64,000 nt of DNA from Xiphophorus maculatus (GCF_002775205.1 NC_036454.1:4345882-4409881), one strand, 5' to 3'. Shown: positions 1-28,998, counted from the first letter of the stretch. The notes: generated by a model not told the origin, from the letters alone. Translations and numbers: made by a program.

Positions 1-60
1 GGCCTTTTCCAGTTATTACTTCGCCTTCGTAGGACTTCAGTAGTTTTTGCTTGAGAAACT

Positions 61-457
61 GACAGCTGCGCCATGTAGCTTGGCTGAAAGAGCGCAATTA
101 CGGTGAAAACTGAAGGAGCTTGTCGGCCGTTAATATTTCAAAACTTAAGGAGCTTGTAGAGTATCTATATTTCATAAACCGAACCGCATAAAGTTCATTT
201 TTCATCCCAATCCAGACTCTGTTTGGACCGTTTCCCTTATGTACGACCACCGCCATCTTTGTTTTTTGAAACTGCTCTGCTTAAAGATGAGCGGCGGCGC
301 CCTCTGCTGGATGGCGGCAGAATTACAACATAAACGAAGGTCTAAGTAAGCGCTGCAGACGTTAAACCACAATTATCTATAATGCTACTGATTGTTCGCA
401 TCCCTTGTCCTTTAATGCCGACAGGTCTCACTGTGAGCTCCAAGCCGGCCGGTTTAC
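61..457 (+). repeat. Interspersed repeat copy 1, carries YY1-like and CTCF-like motifs
   Basis: Shares an ordered set of blocks with 17190-17450 and 47690-48240: a 'TATATTTCA(A/T)AA' block, CCGCCATCTTTG (YY1-like, 250-261), GCGCCCTCTGCTGG (CTCF-like core, 297-310), then a tail related to TTCGCATCCCT. It fills the ASCC2 intron at the left edge. Ends are not sharply defined; class unknown, probably a hAT-type nonautonomous element because 17190 and 47690 copies abut 'gattaatcgatt' sequence and 'AGGGATGCA' ends. Confidence 0.6.
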
Positions 458-3400
458 CTGCTGAGGAAGCCGTGGGAGTGGAAGCTGGAACAAGCGGAGG
501 GAAAGATGTCCAGGAAGGTGTGGATGGTGGTGGTCGAGTCGCACAAGTACAAAACTATATCTACCAGCTCCTGTGATGGAAAAAAACCCAAAACAGCAGA
601 TTAACATACTTCCATATATTTAAATTACATTAGAAGAAATACATATAAACAGGTTTTACTTATGGTTTTCAATATGTGGCGATTTTAATGCCATTTTTAC
701 CACAAAACGTGTGATCTTTAATTACGTTAAAACTCAGAATGAGACTAATCTCAGAAATTTTCTAGAAAAAACGTGGAGATTTATGAGTTTGAAAATTTAC
801 AAATTTGCTTGAAAAGAGATTTTGAGCTTAATCTAAAAACATTTTAAGAAAAGGACATTTCTGAGTTATAAATTTGCCAGAAGAAAATCTGAGATATTGA
901 GATTAATCTCAGAATTTTTTTTAGTAAAAAGAAACAATAAAACTTTTCTAGAAAAAAAATCTGAAATTTTGAGTTTATCTTATACAATTTACAAAAAATA
1001 CAAAAATAATTCTGAGTTTGAAGGGTCAAAACGTTTATAGAAAAAAACTCAGAAAATCTAAGATTAATGTCAGAAATTTTCTAGAAAAGAAAAGAAAATT
1101 TCAGTTTCAAAGGTAAAAAATTTGCTAGAAAAAATTCAGAAGTTGTTTCTTTCTGGAACATTTCTGGGAAAAATCTAAAAATTTCAGAGTTTTCTGGCAG
1201 ATTTTTTCCCTAAACGGCGCCGCAGTTCGTCAGTGGCGTTCGGACTTGTTCTGTCTGACCTCCAGGTTCATGCTCATGGCCGTCGGATGTTTCTGCGCGT
1301 TCAGCTTCATCGGCTCCATGGCCGTGGCTCCTTCACACTGCAGACCACATTTCTCCAGGATTGTGTCAAACACCTGGACGGTTATAACAGTAATTACAAA
1401 CTTAAATAAAATAAAACAAAAAGGTGAAAACTGAACAGATGTTCTCAGGTGATTGTAAATCTCACCTGTAGCACTGTGGGAACCGTCTCCTCCAGGTCGC
1501 TGTAGTAAGCCGGCTGCTGAGTAAAAATGTTCTCTGAAATGAGTTTTTAACAGATAATTAGGACAGATAAACGTGTGAAAATCTCAGCCCTTTCTGCTCG
1601 ACTTATCAATATGATGTAGGGTTGACCAGTTGAATAGTTTTTAGATGAACTGATTAATAATTTAATCGGATATAGGAGATGTATTTTTTTTTTTTTACAA
1701 AATTTGAACCAGGTGAAGCAAAAACTTCCACTTGAGGAGTTCTGGGTAGAACATATTTACAGATAAAAAAGTTTTTTTTTATGTTAAATGTGTATCTTTT
1801 TTGAACAGTTTTGTAAATGTTGCTCTAATTTCTTTAGGCTTTATGCTCCAGTTAATGATTAATTGATGACTAAATTAGTTCATAACTATTTTTCAAAAAG
1901 ATCAATTAATCACGATTAATTGTTTCAGTTCTTCATTCTTTGTGATGTCACAGAATATCCTAGTTCTAATATTTTTAATTTATGCTTTTTATTCAAGGAA
2001 GAAAAAAATTCTCCTAAATTTCCCCAAGTTTTGTCATTTTCAGGATGAATTAAAACCATCATAGCGCCTCCACCGTGTTGGACAGTGACGGCTTATAGAC
2101 ATCTATTATTTCCTGAAATAGGGAAGTTCCCACCCTTAAGTTGTTCAGGTTTATACCACATATTCTGCTAATAATATCTGGTATTATTAAGCTATTATTT
2201 TCTGTGAATCTATGTTTTATTGAGTATTTTCGATTAAACGTTTCAGCTCTATTTTTGATTGAAGTAGATTTTCACCTATCATCTTATGAAGCAGCTGGCT
2301 GTTGCCCTTTCCAAAGAGAACGCACAAATCCAGAATTTTAGGAATGTCGAACACGAAGTTGTTGTAGATAATCTCTCCAAACACAGCCGGGGTGATAAAA
2401 TGTTCCTGTCGCAAAGAAAGAAAGAAGAAATGTTCATTTTCTAAGGAATCATCAGATAAATGTAACGTACATTATTCCCTCCGCCTGACCTTGGACTCTT
2501 TATGAGTGGCCATCCGGAGGAAGGTCAGGAAAACCGCCTTGTGGACGGTGCGCTGCACGTCGGCCACCGCCGGCGACAGGGGCAAGGTGCAAAGGTCAAG
2601 GCCGCGCGGAGCCAGCTCCAGGTACGAGTCGAGACACTGCAGCAGAGACTCATCAAACACCACCTGGTGGAGACACCACAGCGTTTACTCTGGACTCATT
2701 TAAACCGTAATAAATGGAACATGGACCAACATATCTGATGTTTACTGATGATTGGCAAACTATAACACCTGTTACTGGTTTTCACAACTGCTGACTGTAT
2801 GATGATAAATTATCCCAGAAGTTATTACAATAAATTCTAACATTATTGTTTAACACTGGAATTGGAAGACATTTTAAATATTCAAAATAAATAAAACAAC
2901 AAAAACGATAAATAAAATAAATTATAAAGTTTCTGTAAACAAAACTGTCCTTCAAAACAAGAGCTAGTTCCGACCAAAACACCAGACTGAAGACTTTTAT
3001 CATCCAGTTTTTGGTAGAAAGAGAAAAATGATAAATCAGGCAAATGGAAATTAAGCTAATTTTAATTTATCGTATGATTATTTGACTTATTGCTTGTTGT
3101 GACAGGCATAAATGATAAATCAATAAATTTGACTTATTGACTAATTTCCAACGATCGGAAGCGGCATCAGTCCCGTACCTGACACCAGAACTTGTCGTGA
3201 GGCAGCGCCAGCAGCCACTCCAGGTCTTCTGCTATAAACCTGGCGTGCTCCAGAAACTCCTCCACCTTGGCCGGAGAGCCGTCTTCTGGGGGAGGTTTGT
3301 AAGGCACGAAGCAGCGCTCCTCCTTCCTGTCTGGGTGCTGGTGGAAAACACAACAAAGACTTTAAAGGGGCAGAATCGTGTTTCCCAACCACATTGTGCC

Positions 3401-4039
3401 ATTTTAATGCACAATCTACGTTACCTTCTATGTTACCTTCAGTTGTTATAATAATGCTGCTTATATCAAATATGACTTAAAAAAAATTTACTTCATAATT
3501 AAATGCTTTGAAATTGGGCCTCTGTCTCTTTAAGAAGCTTCTGCTCTTTCTGAAACTCCGCCTTCAGGAAGTCATCACAAAATGGCTCCTCTATTGACCC
3601 TTTAATGTTTTTATCAGCGTTTCACTGAGAAGCCGCTCCTATAATGAGCTCAGCAGAGGTGGTTGCTAATTGCTGCTGGCTGAGTGGGGGAGGAGCTGCG
3701 ACTATAAGGCGGGGTTAGGTCCACCCAGGCGTTTTGTGCAGCTGAGTGGTTGCCATGGAAATTAAATTATTTCTCAAACATGCATGAAAGAATCGAAGCA
3801 ACACTCCAGGTATGTTTTTGATGAGGGAATAAAATTATAACAAGATGGAAAGCTCAAAAAGGTTGATTTAACATAATGCTGCCCCTTCAAGAAAATTGTC
3901 AAAATGCTGCTGGGGTCAAATGTCATTCAAACAAACATGAGGAAACTGAACCAACCAGTGCAGGCAGAGTGCGCTCCTTTCCCAAAGGGCCCAACTCCGT
4001 CACCTGCTGCTCATCCAGCGGCACTCGAGCGCAGGCCAT
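458..4039 (-). CDS. ascc2: ASCC2, N-terminal part (activating signal cointegrator 1 complex subunit 2), 5'-partial gene
   Basis: ASCC2 is the ubiquitin-binding subunit of the ASC-1 complex (with ASCC3 helicase and ALKBH3), acting in the nucleus in alkylation repair and transcription, and in ribosome quality control. Seven coding exons read on the minus strand, all with GT-AG borders and matching phases: 4039-3956 (start ATG), 3337-3179, 2663-2490, 2405-2276, 1533-1466, 1373-1260 and 570-458. They total 842 nt, 280 codons plus two bases. Recognisable blocks are YKPPPEDGSPAKVEEFLEHA, DLEWLLALPHDKFWCQ, VFLTFLRMATHKESK, FDIPKILDLCVLFGKG, NIFTQQPAYYSDLEE and DIVLYLCDSTTTIHTFLDIF, close to human ASCC2. 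The start is the first ATG after a good acceptor (4067) and gives MACARVPLDEQQVTE, like the human N-terminus. The part present is the ASCC3-binding region; the CUE domain (ubiquitin binding) lies off the left edge. The longest introns hold repeats only. Confidence 0.93.
740..1205 (+). repeat. Degenerate 'TTTTCTAGAAAAAA...CTCAGAAA' repeat array
   Basis: Within an ASCC2 intron, imperfect repeats of 'tctcagaaattttctagaaaaaa' and 'gagtttgaaaatttgctagaaaa' run for about 460 bp. The same sequence style returns at 29576-30182 and 34438-34742, where it is bounded by inverted termini. This copy is the most degraded. Confidence 0.6.
1618..1940 (+). mobile_element. hAT-like nonautonomous element (MITE)
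   Basis: Begins near AGGGTTGACCAGTTGAATAG and ends in 'gattaattgtttcag'. A closely similar sequence lies at 17805-18118 (shared blocks AATTTGAACCAGGTGAAGC, GAGGAGTT, CTCCAGTTAA(A/T)GATTAAT) and in reverse at 36640-36955. The best copies end in CAGCCCTA, a hAT-like terminus. No coding capacity. Confidence 0.55.
2765..3110 (+). mobile_element. Nonautonomous element, 'CCTGTCAC...GTGACAGG' family
   Basis: One of about ten copies in this window. Shared landmarks in order: a CCTGTCACAATAA-like left end, GATAAATTGTCCCAGAAGTTATT, ACACTGGAACTGGAAGACATTTTAAATA, CAACAGAAACAACAAATAAA, GAGACCAAA.CACCAGACTGAAGAC, ATCCAGTTTTTGGTAGAAAGAG and a TTATTG.GACAGG right end. The inverted ends suggest a hAT- or Tc1-sized MITE. 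This copy sits in the ASCC2 intron. Confidence 0.65.
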
Positions 4040-4882
4040 GGCTGCTCCTCTAAGGTTTACTCTGATCTGAAGGGAAACAGATTCTGGTGATTTTGTGGAA
4101 CATTGACTGCATCTTCTGTTGAGAAACCTGTCTGGATGTGTAATCGGAGCTTCACTGACACAAACGTCTTTCATAATTTCATAATTATAATTTCCATCCA
4201 TCTGGATTTACCCCTGCTGGCTTCTTCTGGTGCAGAATTATAACACGTCTAACGTCAATCATATAAAAGTCGGATAAAAAGAGACATGCAGACTGCACAC
4301 ACACTCGGTCGGGTATGTATCGGATTTAGTTCCACTTATGGAAGAAGCATAAATTTTATTTATTTAACTTTTTTGGATGAAAAGATTGGAATTGGGCCGT
4401 TCAGACTCCTGTGAACAGGATATGGGTCGCATTTGGACAAAATAACAAAAGATAAGTTGGATTTGGGTCACATTTACCTGCAGTGTGAAAATAGTATTCT
4501 TCTAAAGTACACCTTTACCAACTACAGCTGATTGTGAATTACTTTTTTTTACACTAAATGAGAGGCAGATGGTTGCATTAACACACATTTTTTGTCTGGT
4601 TGGTTCTAGAAGTCAAAACAGTAACAATGGCCTCCTAGTTTGTGCTTATTTGACCTCAGTTTTCCTCATAAAACATCAAATAAAACAACAACTCACCGCC
4701 AGTTCTGATAAATTGAAAGGAAACGGGAAAATATTTTAAACACACAGTTTCATTTTGAATGTTTTTGCTTTATTCTGAAAATTTATCCAGACATTGATGC
4801 AAAATTTTCAATTAATAGAAGTTTACACCAAATATTTATTTTTGAAATATTGTACACCATCCAACTGCTGTCTGTCGGACTA

Positions 4883-4887
<5 letters not shown>

Positions 4888-4940
<53 letters not shown>
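4888..4940 (+). repeat. (GATA)n microsatellite
   Basis: About 13 perfect tandem GATA units in the ASCC2 first intron. A shorter GATAGATAGATA run is at 14350-14362. Confidence 0.97.
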
Positions 4941-4941
<1 letters not shown>

Positions 4942-5257
4942 TTCCTGTAAACAAATGTGTCATGTTTTATTTAAGTCCTAAAGTCCTTAGCTAATAGTAA
5001 ACTTGTATAATATCAACACAAACAACCATCTAAACTTACGTTGTCTGAAACACGTACCTGTTAATGATAAACTTTTACTGTCATTTTGTTTAGTTTTAAT
5101 TATAAAAGCTGCTGCCGTTTAAAGCTTCGCTAACCTGTTAAATAGCAGCTGCTAATCAATGAAGAAACGTTTTAACCAACCGGCTGCCTAACCGGCGGTT
5201 CGGCCGTAACTCGGCGGAAATAACTGCCCGGAAACGAGGCTAAATGAAGCCGCTTAC

Positions 5258-5390
5258 CTCTAAACACGACACTCTGTGATTCAGTCAAGCCATCTCGACA
5301 TAGTCGACACAGTTTTCATCAGTTTCTGTTTCCAAACGTCTCTCTCACAGACATCTGCGCTGGCCAGGAAATGACGTCGTCTGTTTTTCT
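5258..5390 (-). promoter_or_regulatory. ascc2: ASCC2 noncoding first exon and core promoter region
   Basis: On the minus strand a strong donor, TTTAGAG then GTAAGC, sits at 5258/5257, followed downstream by the acceptor before 4067 that opens the first coding exon. This makes 5258 to about 5340 a probable 5' UTR exon. The region just upstream (5340-5400) holds CRE-like TGACGT sequences on both strands and no TATA box, as in housekeeping genes. The transcription start is inferred, not seen. Confidence 0.55.
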
Positions 5391-5407
5391 TTGACGTAAC
5401 GTCTTGA

Positions 5408-5424
5408 TCGCCCCCTGGTGGCAA
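5408..5424 (-). promoter_or_regulatory. CTCF-like motif upstream of ASCC2 promoter
   Basis: Plus strand reads CGCCCCCTGGTGGCA; the reverse complement TGCCACCAGGGGGCG matches the CTCF core consensus at essentially every informative base. It lies between the 3' flank of SLC39A14 and the ASCC2 promoter, a typical boundary position. Binding is inferred from sequence only. Confidence 0.5.
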
Positions 5425-6356
5425 TCAAGATAGAACAACTGCTGTTTCTGTGTTTTTAATCCGAAAATGTTCTTTAGCTCTTGTTTTTGTTTGTTTTAGC
5501 ATAACACCTCATTTCATTTGTGAAAATTATATATTTACCTATTAGCAATATTAAATCTTGTGCTATTATTTAGGGGTCCTTAAGAGATCCGTAATAATAA
5601 TACAAATTTCAGTCCGTAGGTTAGCGCTCTAACGGTCGTCCAAAATGGTCGCTCATCCCGTTTCCAGTTTACAAACTCAACTGATGGATTCGTGTAGATT
5701 TTCTCTACTTTTTTTTATTAAATTCGAAACTGTTTTATTTTATGGAGAGCCATTTGGAAGTTAAATGTCATCATAGAAGTATCTCCAAAGACCTGCTGTG
5801 CATGGTGATGTTGTCAAAGGCTCTCCAGTAGCAGTCAGTCTTACAACAGATCTGAAAAGCCTCTGACTTAAGACATGCTGACGTCTAAATATTGGCAAGC
5901 ATCACCATTCCACTTTATATTCCTCTGTTTACTGATTACTAAACCTTTTTTTTAAATAAAATTTGTATCACCTCAGTTAATTGGTACTCAAAATACTTTT
6001 TTATACCAATTTCAAATAAGAATTTCCCATTTTCACTTATGGAATTAAATATCAGATTTGAACCAGGACTCAATGAGGACAAAGACAGACACGACTTTCA
6101 TAGAAAATGTTTTATAAAAAGTTTGTCATGACAGAGAAGGCTAACAATAAACTACATTGCATACAATACTATGCAAATTATCTTCATATATGAAGGAGTG
6201 TTGGAATCGTTAAACTTCAGGACAGATTTTCTTTAAATGATTGCAGATTCATGAACTGGTTTAGCGTTCTTACACTCGTTTTCAGTATAGATTTAACATA
6301 CAGCTCAAACATGTAATACAGCAAGTTTTCATGATTTGCCAACTCAGGTCTCCAGT
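5425..6356. other. Intergenic stretch, ASCC2 upstream / SLC39A14 downstream
   Basis: No gene seen. Around 5795-5900 lies a reversed fragment of the repeat also present at 37570-37650 and 62095-62145 (shared CTCCAGTAGCAGTCAGTC). The rest is AT-rich unique-looking sequence. Confidence 0.5.
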
Positions 6357-9300
6357 TTTATTCCAAACAATAACGCAAAGACAAACGAAACAAAACCAGG
6401 AAACGTCACTGCTGCCATGGCTTGAAGTGTAAAGCATAAAATAAATATTTTATGGCTTGAAAAAAATATTAAATACTCCCACACTTCCTCAGTCAGCAGT
6501 GATTCTGCACTATCTATTCAGCTATCTCACCTTCACCGTCCAGGAATTGATTTAAGTTAATATTCTACAGTTCTTTCAAATACTATATATATTTATATAT
6601 AAAAATATATAGAATGGATCTAAGGAACGATGTGAAGGATTTAATCTCAGATCATTTTGGTTTTGCTGGATTTTTAAATCTATTTCTAGGATATCGGAAT
6701 ATTTAAAGGGCCAGCGATGCACCAAACTGGGAGTCATTTTCTACAAAAACACTAAACAAAACATATTCCCATGGTGCAATTTGCAACTAAAGTCATCTTT
6801 AATAATAAACTTAGTTACATTAACCGGCATAAAAACCAATTAGCCAAACGTTTCACTTAACACTTATTTTAACTTGTTCTTTAAAGGTTTTTAATAACCA
6901 TATGTGTCTGTTGTCATAGAACAAATAAATGCAGCATTAAAATCAATAATGCTGCCATTATTGCACATCTCTGGAGTTAATAACAATCACATACTCTTTG
7001 AAACGTATTTTATGAGAACTAAAAAGGGCTACAATGCCCCATACTATGACCTGAGTGAAGTTGTCCCTCCTACATTCTTCAAATCTAACAAAATTGTTGT
7101 CAAATGTTTGCGCTGCTTTTGGTTTCAAGATATTAATTAAAGTTAAAAGGTCAACAAACCCTCCCACATTACCCATAGCTAACAAAATTGGCGTCAAACG
7201 TTTGTGCAGTAAAAATTTGTGTTTGTGCCACTATCATTTTAAAGATATTAATAAAAAAGTTTCCAGAAGTCATCATCAATATCTTCAAATGAAAAGCAGC
7301 ACAAATAAAATTTTTGCTGCACAAACATAGCCGAGTTGATTGACACCAAATTTTTTTGCTTATCTAAACGTGACCTCTGGAAACGTTTTTTATTAACATC
7401 TTCAAAATGAGAGCGGCACAAACAAAAAAATGGCTGAACAAATATTTGACGCCAGTTTTGTCAGACTTGGCTAATGTGTTGGCAGGCTGGTTGACCTTTA
7501 GACTTTTTAGCTTTCATGAATATTAAAAAAAAAAATTGCAGCACAAATGTAGCTAAGTTGATACCAAATTTGTCTGATTTTGTAAATGTGATCTTAGAAA
7601 CTTTTCTATTAGTATCTTTAAAATGATAACGGCACAAATGAAAATTTTGTGTTAACACCAATATAGTCAGATTTGGGTAATGAGGGGGGGGGGCTGGTTG
7701 ACCTTTAAACTTTCATTGATATCCTCAAAGCCACAGCAGCACAAAAAACGTTTGCAGCACAAATGTAGAGTTTGATTTGAAGACCTTCCATGACCTCTGC
7801 AAACATTTATTATCATATTTTAAATGATTGCGGCACAAACGGGAATTTTTGCTGCACAAACGTTTGACACCAATTTTGTTAGATTTGAAGAAGACAGAGA
7901 ACCAACTTCACTCATGTCTATAATTAAAATCAGTTATAGTCAGTATGTGACACTTCACAGCAGTTTTTGCCTTCAAACATGAAAGTCCTCTTAGTTAAAA
8001 AAAAAACGAAACACTTTTCTGAGAGAATTTTCAGATTTTTGGGATCTAAAAGCTGGAAATGAAGCGATAGCAATGAGTTCATTTTGAAGAAAAGTAGATA
8101 ATTTGTTGGGATGGTATCAGTTTGTTTCAATCACACCATCTGAACTCAGGTACTCAGCTGTTCTTCTGTCATGTGCGCAATTAATTTCTAAAGACAGAGG
8201 CTCTTTTCTACCCTGCTGGACGGCAACTTTTCAGCTGGCAACTTTAGTGCCATTTCTCTGAAACTTGATTTTTCCTCCACAAAGAAACGTTTTGTTTTGT
8301 TCAACCAAGAGGCTCAAATTTGAGATAATTTGGTGATTGTTTTTTTTTAATTGCCTTGATTTAACATTTAATTGATTAGAAAAAAGTTTTATCTGGTGCT
8401 TCTTTTTCAGGCTCAAGTATTTAGCAGAAAATAATTAAATTTTTGGAGAAGTTTCAAGTTATCTAGTAGTTTTTTTAAACACCTGGTGATTCATAACGTA
8501 AACATTAATGGAATATATTTGATGGGTAACTTCAGCGAGGATTGGGTATCACTTATCACTAATCAATAAGTTGAGGAAGGTAAACACAGATAAGATCATG
8601 AACTCGTAAAAATTGGAAATCCACAGAATATTTGAGGACAAAAAAATAAAATAAAATAAAGCATGAGACCACAGATATGCACCCTGGATTACACATAATG
8701 AAAAAAAAATCTAAAAAACTATTTGCAGCTTTTATAAATGAAGGGCACAGATGGTAAACTGTAGAGAAATGCCACTGCATGGGCCTCTTGGAAAAAAAAG
8801 ACATTAAACATAATCTTCACAATGAAGGATCCATCACTGCATAAAGAAGACAAAGAAGCAATAATGTTCCAGGATCATCGTGTAGCCCTTCACCAAACTT
8901 TTCTCTAGTTTTTAAATGTTATAAACAAAATTCACACAAAAATGTTCAAATGGAAGGAATATTTCCACCTCAAAGTCCTTCAGGATTTGTGCTTTTTTGG
9001 TATAGGGAAAGCATAAGAAACAAACAAAAGTAAAACGTTCACAGCAGCTGTTATTTTGATCTGCTTTCACAAAGAATCACTGATATTTTCACCTGCGTGA
9101 ACTTTAACCGATCCCAGATCAGAGGAACGTCGAGGACAAACGAGCAAGAGGAAAACAAAGAGACTTTCAAAAGGAAAATGTGGTTAAAGGAGAACTGGGT
9201 TGATGTTTTAAAACCGTCATAAGAGAGAAAAAAAGTTAGAAGGTCATGAACTTTACTGCATGTCAGAGCTGCACAAAAGCAGCCAGTTCTTCTAAATACA

Positions 9301-9372
9301 GGACTGTGCGTTCCCGCCGCACAATCGGATCCCAGCAGCAGAACTGTGCCCCGTTTCTACCAGAGTCCGGCG
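6357..9372 (-). other. slc39a14: Probable SLC39A14 3' UTR / 3' flank
   Basis: Downstream (minus sense) of the SLC39A14 stop codon at 9373-9375 there is no other gene until ASCC2. The plus-strand TTTATT at 6357-6362 gives a minus-strand AATAAA signal that could end a 3 kb 3' UTR; other TTTATT sites (for example near 7388 and 7804) are alternatives. The UTR end cannot be decided from sequence alone. The stretch includes the decayed foldback array at 7050-7910. Confidence 0.35.
7050..7910. repeat. Decayed foldback array related in style to the 40.5-44 kb element
   Basis: Repeated blocks alternate in orientation: (A)AACGTTTGTGCAG, AAAATTT, GTTTGTGCC, AAGATATTAA, then the inverse AATATCTTCAAA, GCAGCACAAA, AAAATTTTTGCTGCACAAAC. 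About 7198-7330 folds on itself as an imperfect inverted repeat. CCCTCC.ACATT occurs at 7064 and 7158. The same word set (GTTTGTGCAGC, AAAATTTTCGTTTGTGC, AGATATTAA, CCCCCCATGTTG) builds the units at 40.6-43.9 kb. Relationship is an inference from word order, not an alignment. Confidence 0.55.
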
Positions 9373-26220
<16,848 letters not shown>

Positions 26221-26869
26221 AGTGACCCTGCCATGAGGAGACCAGATGGGCATGACTTCTTTAAAAGATGGCGGGCGTTATCTGCAGGCTGGAAACAAAC
26301 AATGAATCACACGTTTAAAGCTATGTCAGTCCAACTGAAAGACATAAATGTACATATATTCTGTTATAAGGTGACCTATTATGCTCCTTAAACAGGTTGC
26401 ACAGTGCAGTGTGTTGTCACGAGTGCAAGATCCCGCCCCCATCTCCCTGCTGGAGGGCAAAGAGTTTCTAGCTAATGATGACTAGCATTGATTTTAGCTG
26501 TTAAGTTATCAAATTAATGCGCTAAATCTTATATGTGTAATACATAAAAGAAAAATTGACGCAGCGCTTTGCAACTAATTGTCAACACTACGGCAACGAG
26601 ATAACAAGGTCAGGAAAAAGTTTTAATTAAGAAAAAAATAACAAAGAAGAGGGAAGTAGTTTGGTTATGCTAGCTTGACTATGACAATTGTAGCATGTAG
26701 TTTTGCTGTGGAATTTGGTGTTTCAGTTCAGTTAAAAATTTTTAAAAACAGCAAAGTAAACGCCAACTCTGATAGATCGTCAGTAGAGCAAGTGTTTAAA
26801 TTAGCTAATCAATTAGCTAACAGCACCAGTAGCTAATCTACCACAGCAATCACACATTAGCAGCGTTGC

Positions 26870-27470
26870 TGTCAGTTGCCATGGAAACAAGTCTGCGTAT
26901 AGCATAGCGGACACAGAGAGTAACAACAACAAAAAAAGAGTAGTTTTGAGTTATTCTTCAATGTCTTTTTTGTGCTAGGAAGACAAAAAAAAAATTAAAA
27001 ATTATTTTGGGTTTCAAGTCAGAAAAACAATATGGCCCGCTAATTATTTTCAACGTTGGGATTCTGGCTCATGTTTCTAAAAGCTTGAACAGCCCTTCTT
27101 TAAATCCAAATAAGCTGCTGCTGGCCACCTCCCCCCCAACTCAACCTTTATACTCACACGTGAACATGGCTGCAAATAGAAACACATTAAACAACTCTTC
27201 ACATCTTTGAAAAGCAGAAGTGGGGCCTCCTGCACAACTAACAAAAATGCAGCAAGTGGTTTCTACTGCATTCTCTGCATTGTCTGTTCCAGCAGCCATT
27301 GTACAGCACATAAAGTGGTAAAAACAGCTGACCAAACAAGCTGGAGTTCAGCTTGGGTTGCTAGGTAACAAACAGAACTCCGTTGGGGTTGCTAGGTAAC
27401 AGTGCAGCGTGACTCAACAATCAGGAGGTTTTTGAAATGGCTCAATTTCCAGACACCAAAAAACGTAGAC
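26870..27470. repeat. Two repeat fragments shared with 52650-52770 and 56220-56470
   Basis: 26870-26985 (GCCATGGAAACAAGT, ATAGCATAGCGGACACAGAGAG) matches 52650-52770. 27340-27460 (GTTGCTAGGTAACA twice, then AAATGGCTCAATTTCC) matches the reverse of 56345-56450. Lies upstream of the SLC39A14 coding start exon. Confidence 0.5.
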
Positions 27471-28842
27471 TTGTTGCCATTTATCTTGTTCCATGAATTA
27501 CAGCATGTGTACTGCAGACATGCACCGCTGCTGCAGAACCAATGGAAATTCAAGCATCCACAGCAATTACACAATAACGCATTACATAAACAAAATGGAA
27601 ACTTAAATGGTTCCATTCAATGTTTGATTCATTCAGCTGATGATCGTCCGACCACTACAGGAAAGTCATTGAACACTGACAATCATTTCCATACCGTCGG
27701 TTGTACCAATAAGATGAAAAAAAAACAAACAACAACTAACAAACTACGGAAAAAGTCCAACAGCAGAGACTGTGACGTCACAAAAAGTAACAACCCGGTC
27801 ACGACACAGAAGAACACTGTGAATTCACCCCATTGTTCAAATATAGATAAACGCAATCATTTCCATTTCAACAGAAATGCTTAATTGGATTAATTGTGAT
27901 AAGTAGTTCGTTTGCATTATTTTTTTTTTTTTACAAAGGTCCTAACTGACAGTTTTGCCCATCTGAGACTGATCATTAATATGTTTTCAATATATTATTA
28001 CTAATATATTGCATTTTGTTTGGCTGAGACTTCACAATCCATTTCACTTATTGTTGCAGTTGTTTTGTAAATTTCGGATATTTGAAATGTTTTCAAGTTC
28101 CAGTGTTAAATGTTCTTTAGAAATTAAAGTTTCTTGATCTTTGAGAAGGCCAAGTTGCATTATTCTGCCTTTATCGTTATATTAGTTAAAAATGACAATA
28201 TTATCCTTCATCGCAATAATTTCTAGGATAATTTATCTTCAAATTTGTCATTGTGACAGGCCTATATGTAATCAAAGTAATATCAGTTATCAGCAATGAC
28301 ACATTTTTATATTGGTGCATCCGTTTATTTTATTTTTTTTCTTCATTCAAAATTTAATTTATCAAATATTACAAGATTTTTAAGATCAGAGATAAAGAGC
28401 GATGTCTTTTCTGTTTAAATATTTTTCACCATGTAATTATGTTGAACATAATTAGATTAACTGGAAGACAGAAAGGTTCAAACCGAGTCAGGACATGCAG
28501 TTGATGATAATCAGGGTTCAGTAAAGCTAGAAAGGCAACAGCAGCTCAAATTACGCTCCTTAAAGCCTTGAAGGGACGTTGAACCCTGATGGAAGTTTTA
28601 GGCGCGCTGCTGAATCTAAGGCGGCTCTGAAAGCAAATGGGTCCCAAAATATCTTTACAGAACATAAACGGGTGCATCCATCTTGTTTTATTCACTTCCT
28701 GACACCAAGTTTGACGTTGAGATTAAATACAAGCCCAGCATTTCTGACCCTGATTCACTTTAGAGTTGCCTGGAGACGTAAATGTAAAGCTGGGCTAAAC
28801 AAACAGAAACATTCATGTTTGTGCCTGGGATGAAATGCTCAC

Positions 28843-28998
28843 CTTTCTCCTCTGGACTCCCTGATGGTAGTAAAGTGCTTGATTCAGTCCGTCTGGCCCG
28901 AGGCTGCGACCACGCAGAGCGATGCCCTCCGTTTACCTCCTAGCCAAAACGGAAAAACTGCCTGAAGGGAGCGGATGTGTCTTCAAGATAGAGCTGGA
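28843..28998 (-). other. slc39a14: SLC39A14 noncoding 5' exon (candidate)
   Basis: On the minus strand a good acceptor (TTTTATTTACAG, at 28999) and donor (GAGAAAG/GTGAGC, after 28843) bound 156 bp with no long frame. It lies between the coding start exon and the candidate promoter at 38.2 kb. No transcript evidence is available here. Confidence 0.45.

Noticed and set aside
4888..4940. CRISPR-like or other spaced repeat array
   Set aside because: Plain GATA microsatellite; the window is a vertebrate genome and no spaced repeats with unique spacers of constant length exist here, including in the 145-bp arrays, which are contiguous.
27402..27884. 160-codon open frame on the plus strand
   Set aside because: Lies in repeat-rich sequence (shares GTTGCTAGGTAAC with other copies), has a low-complexity tail (KKKQTTTNK) and matches no family I know.
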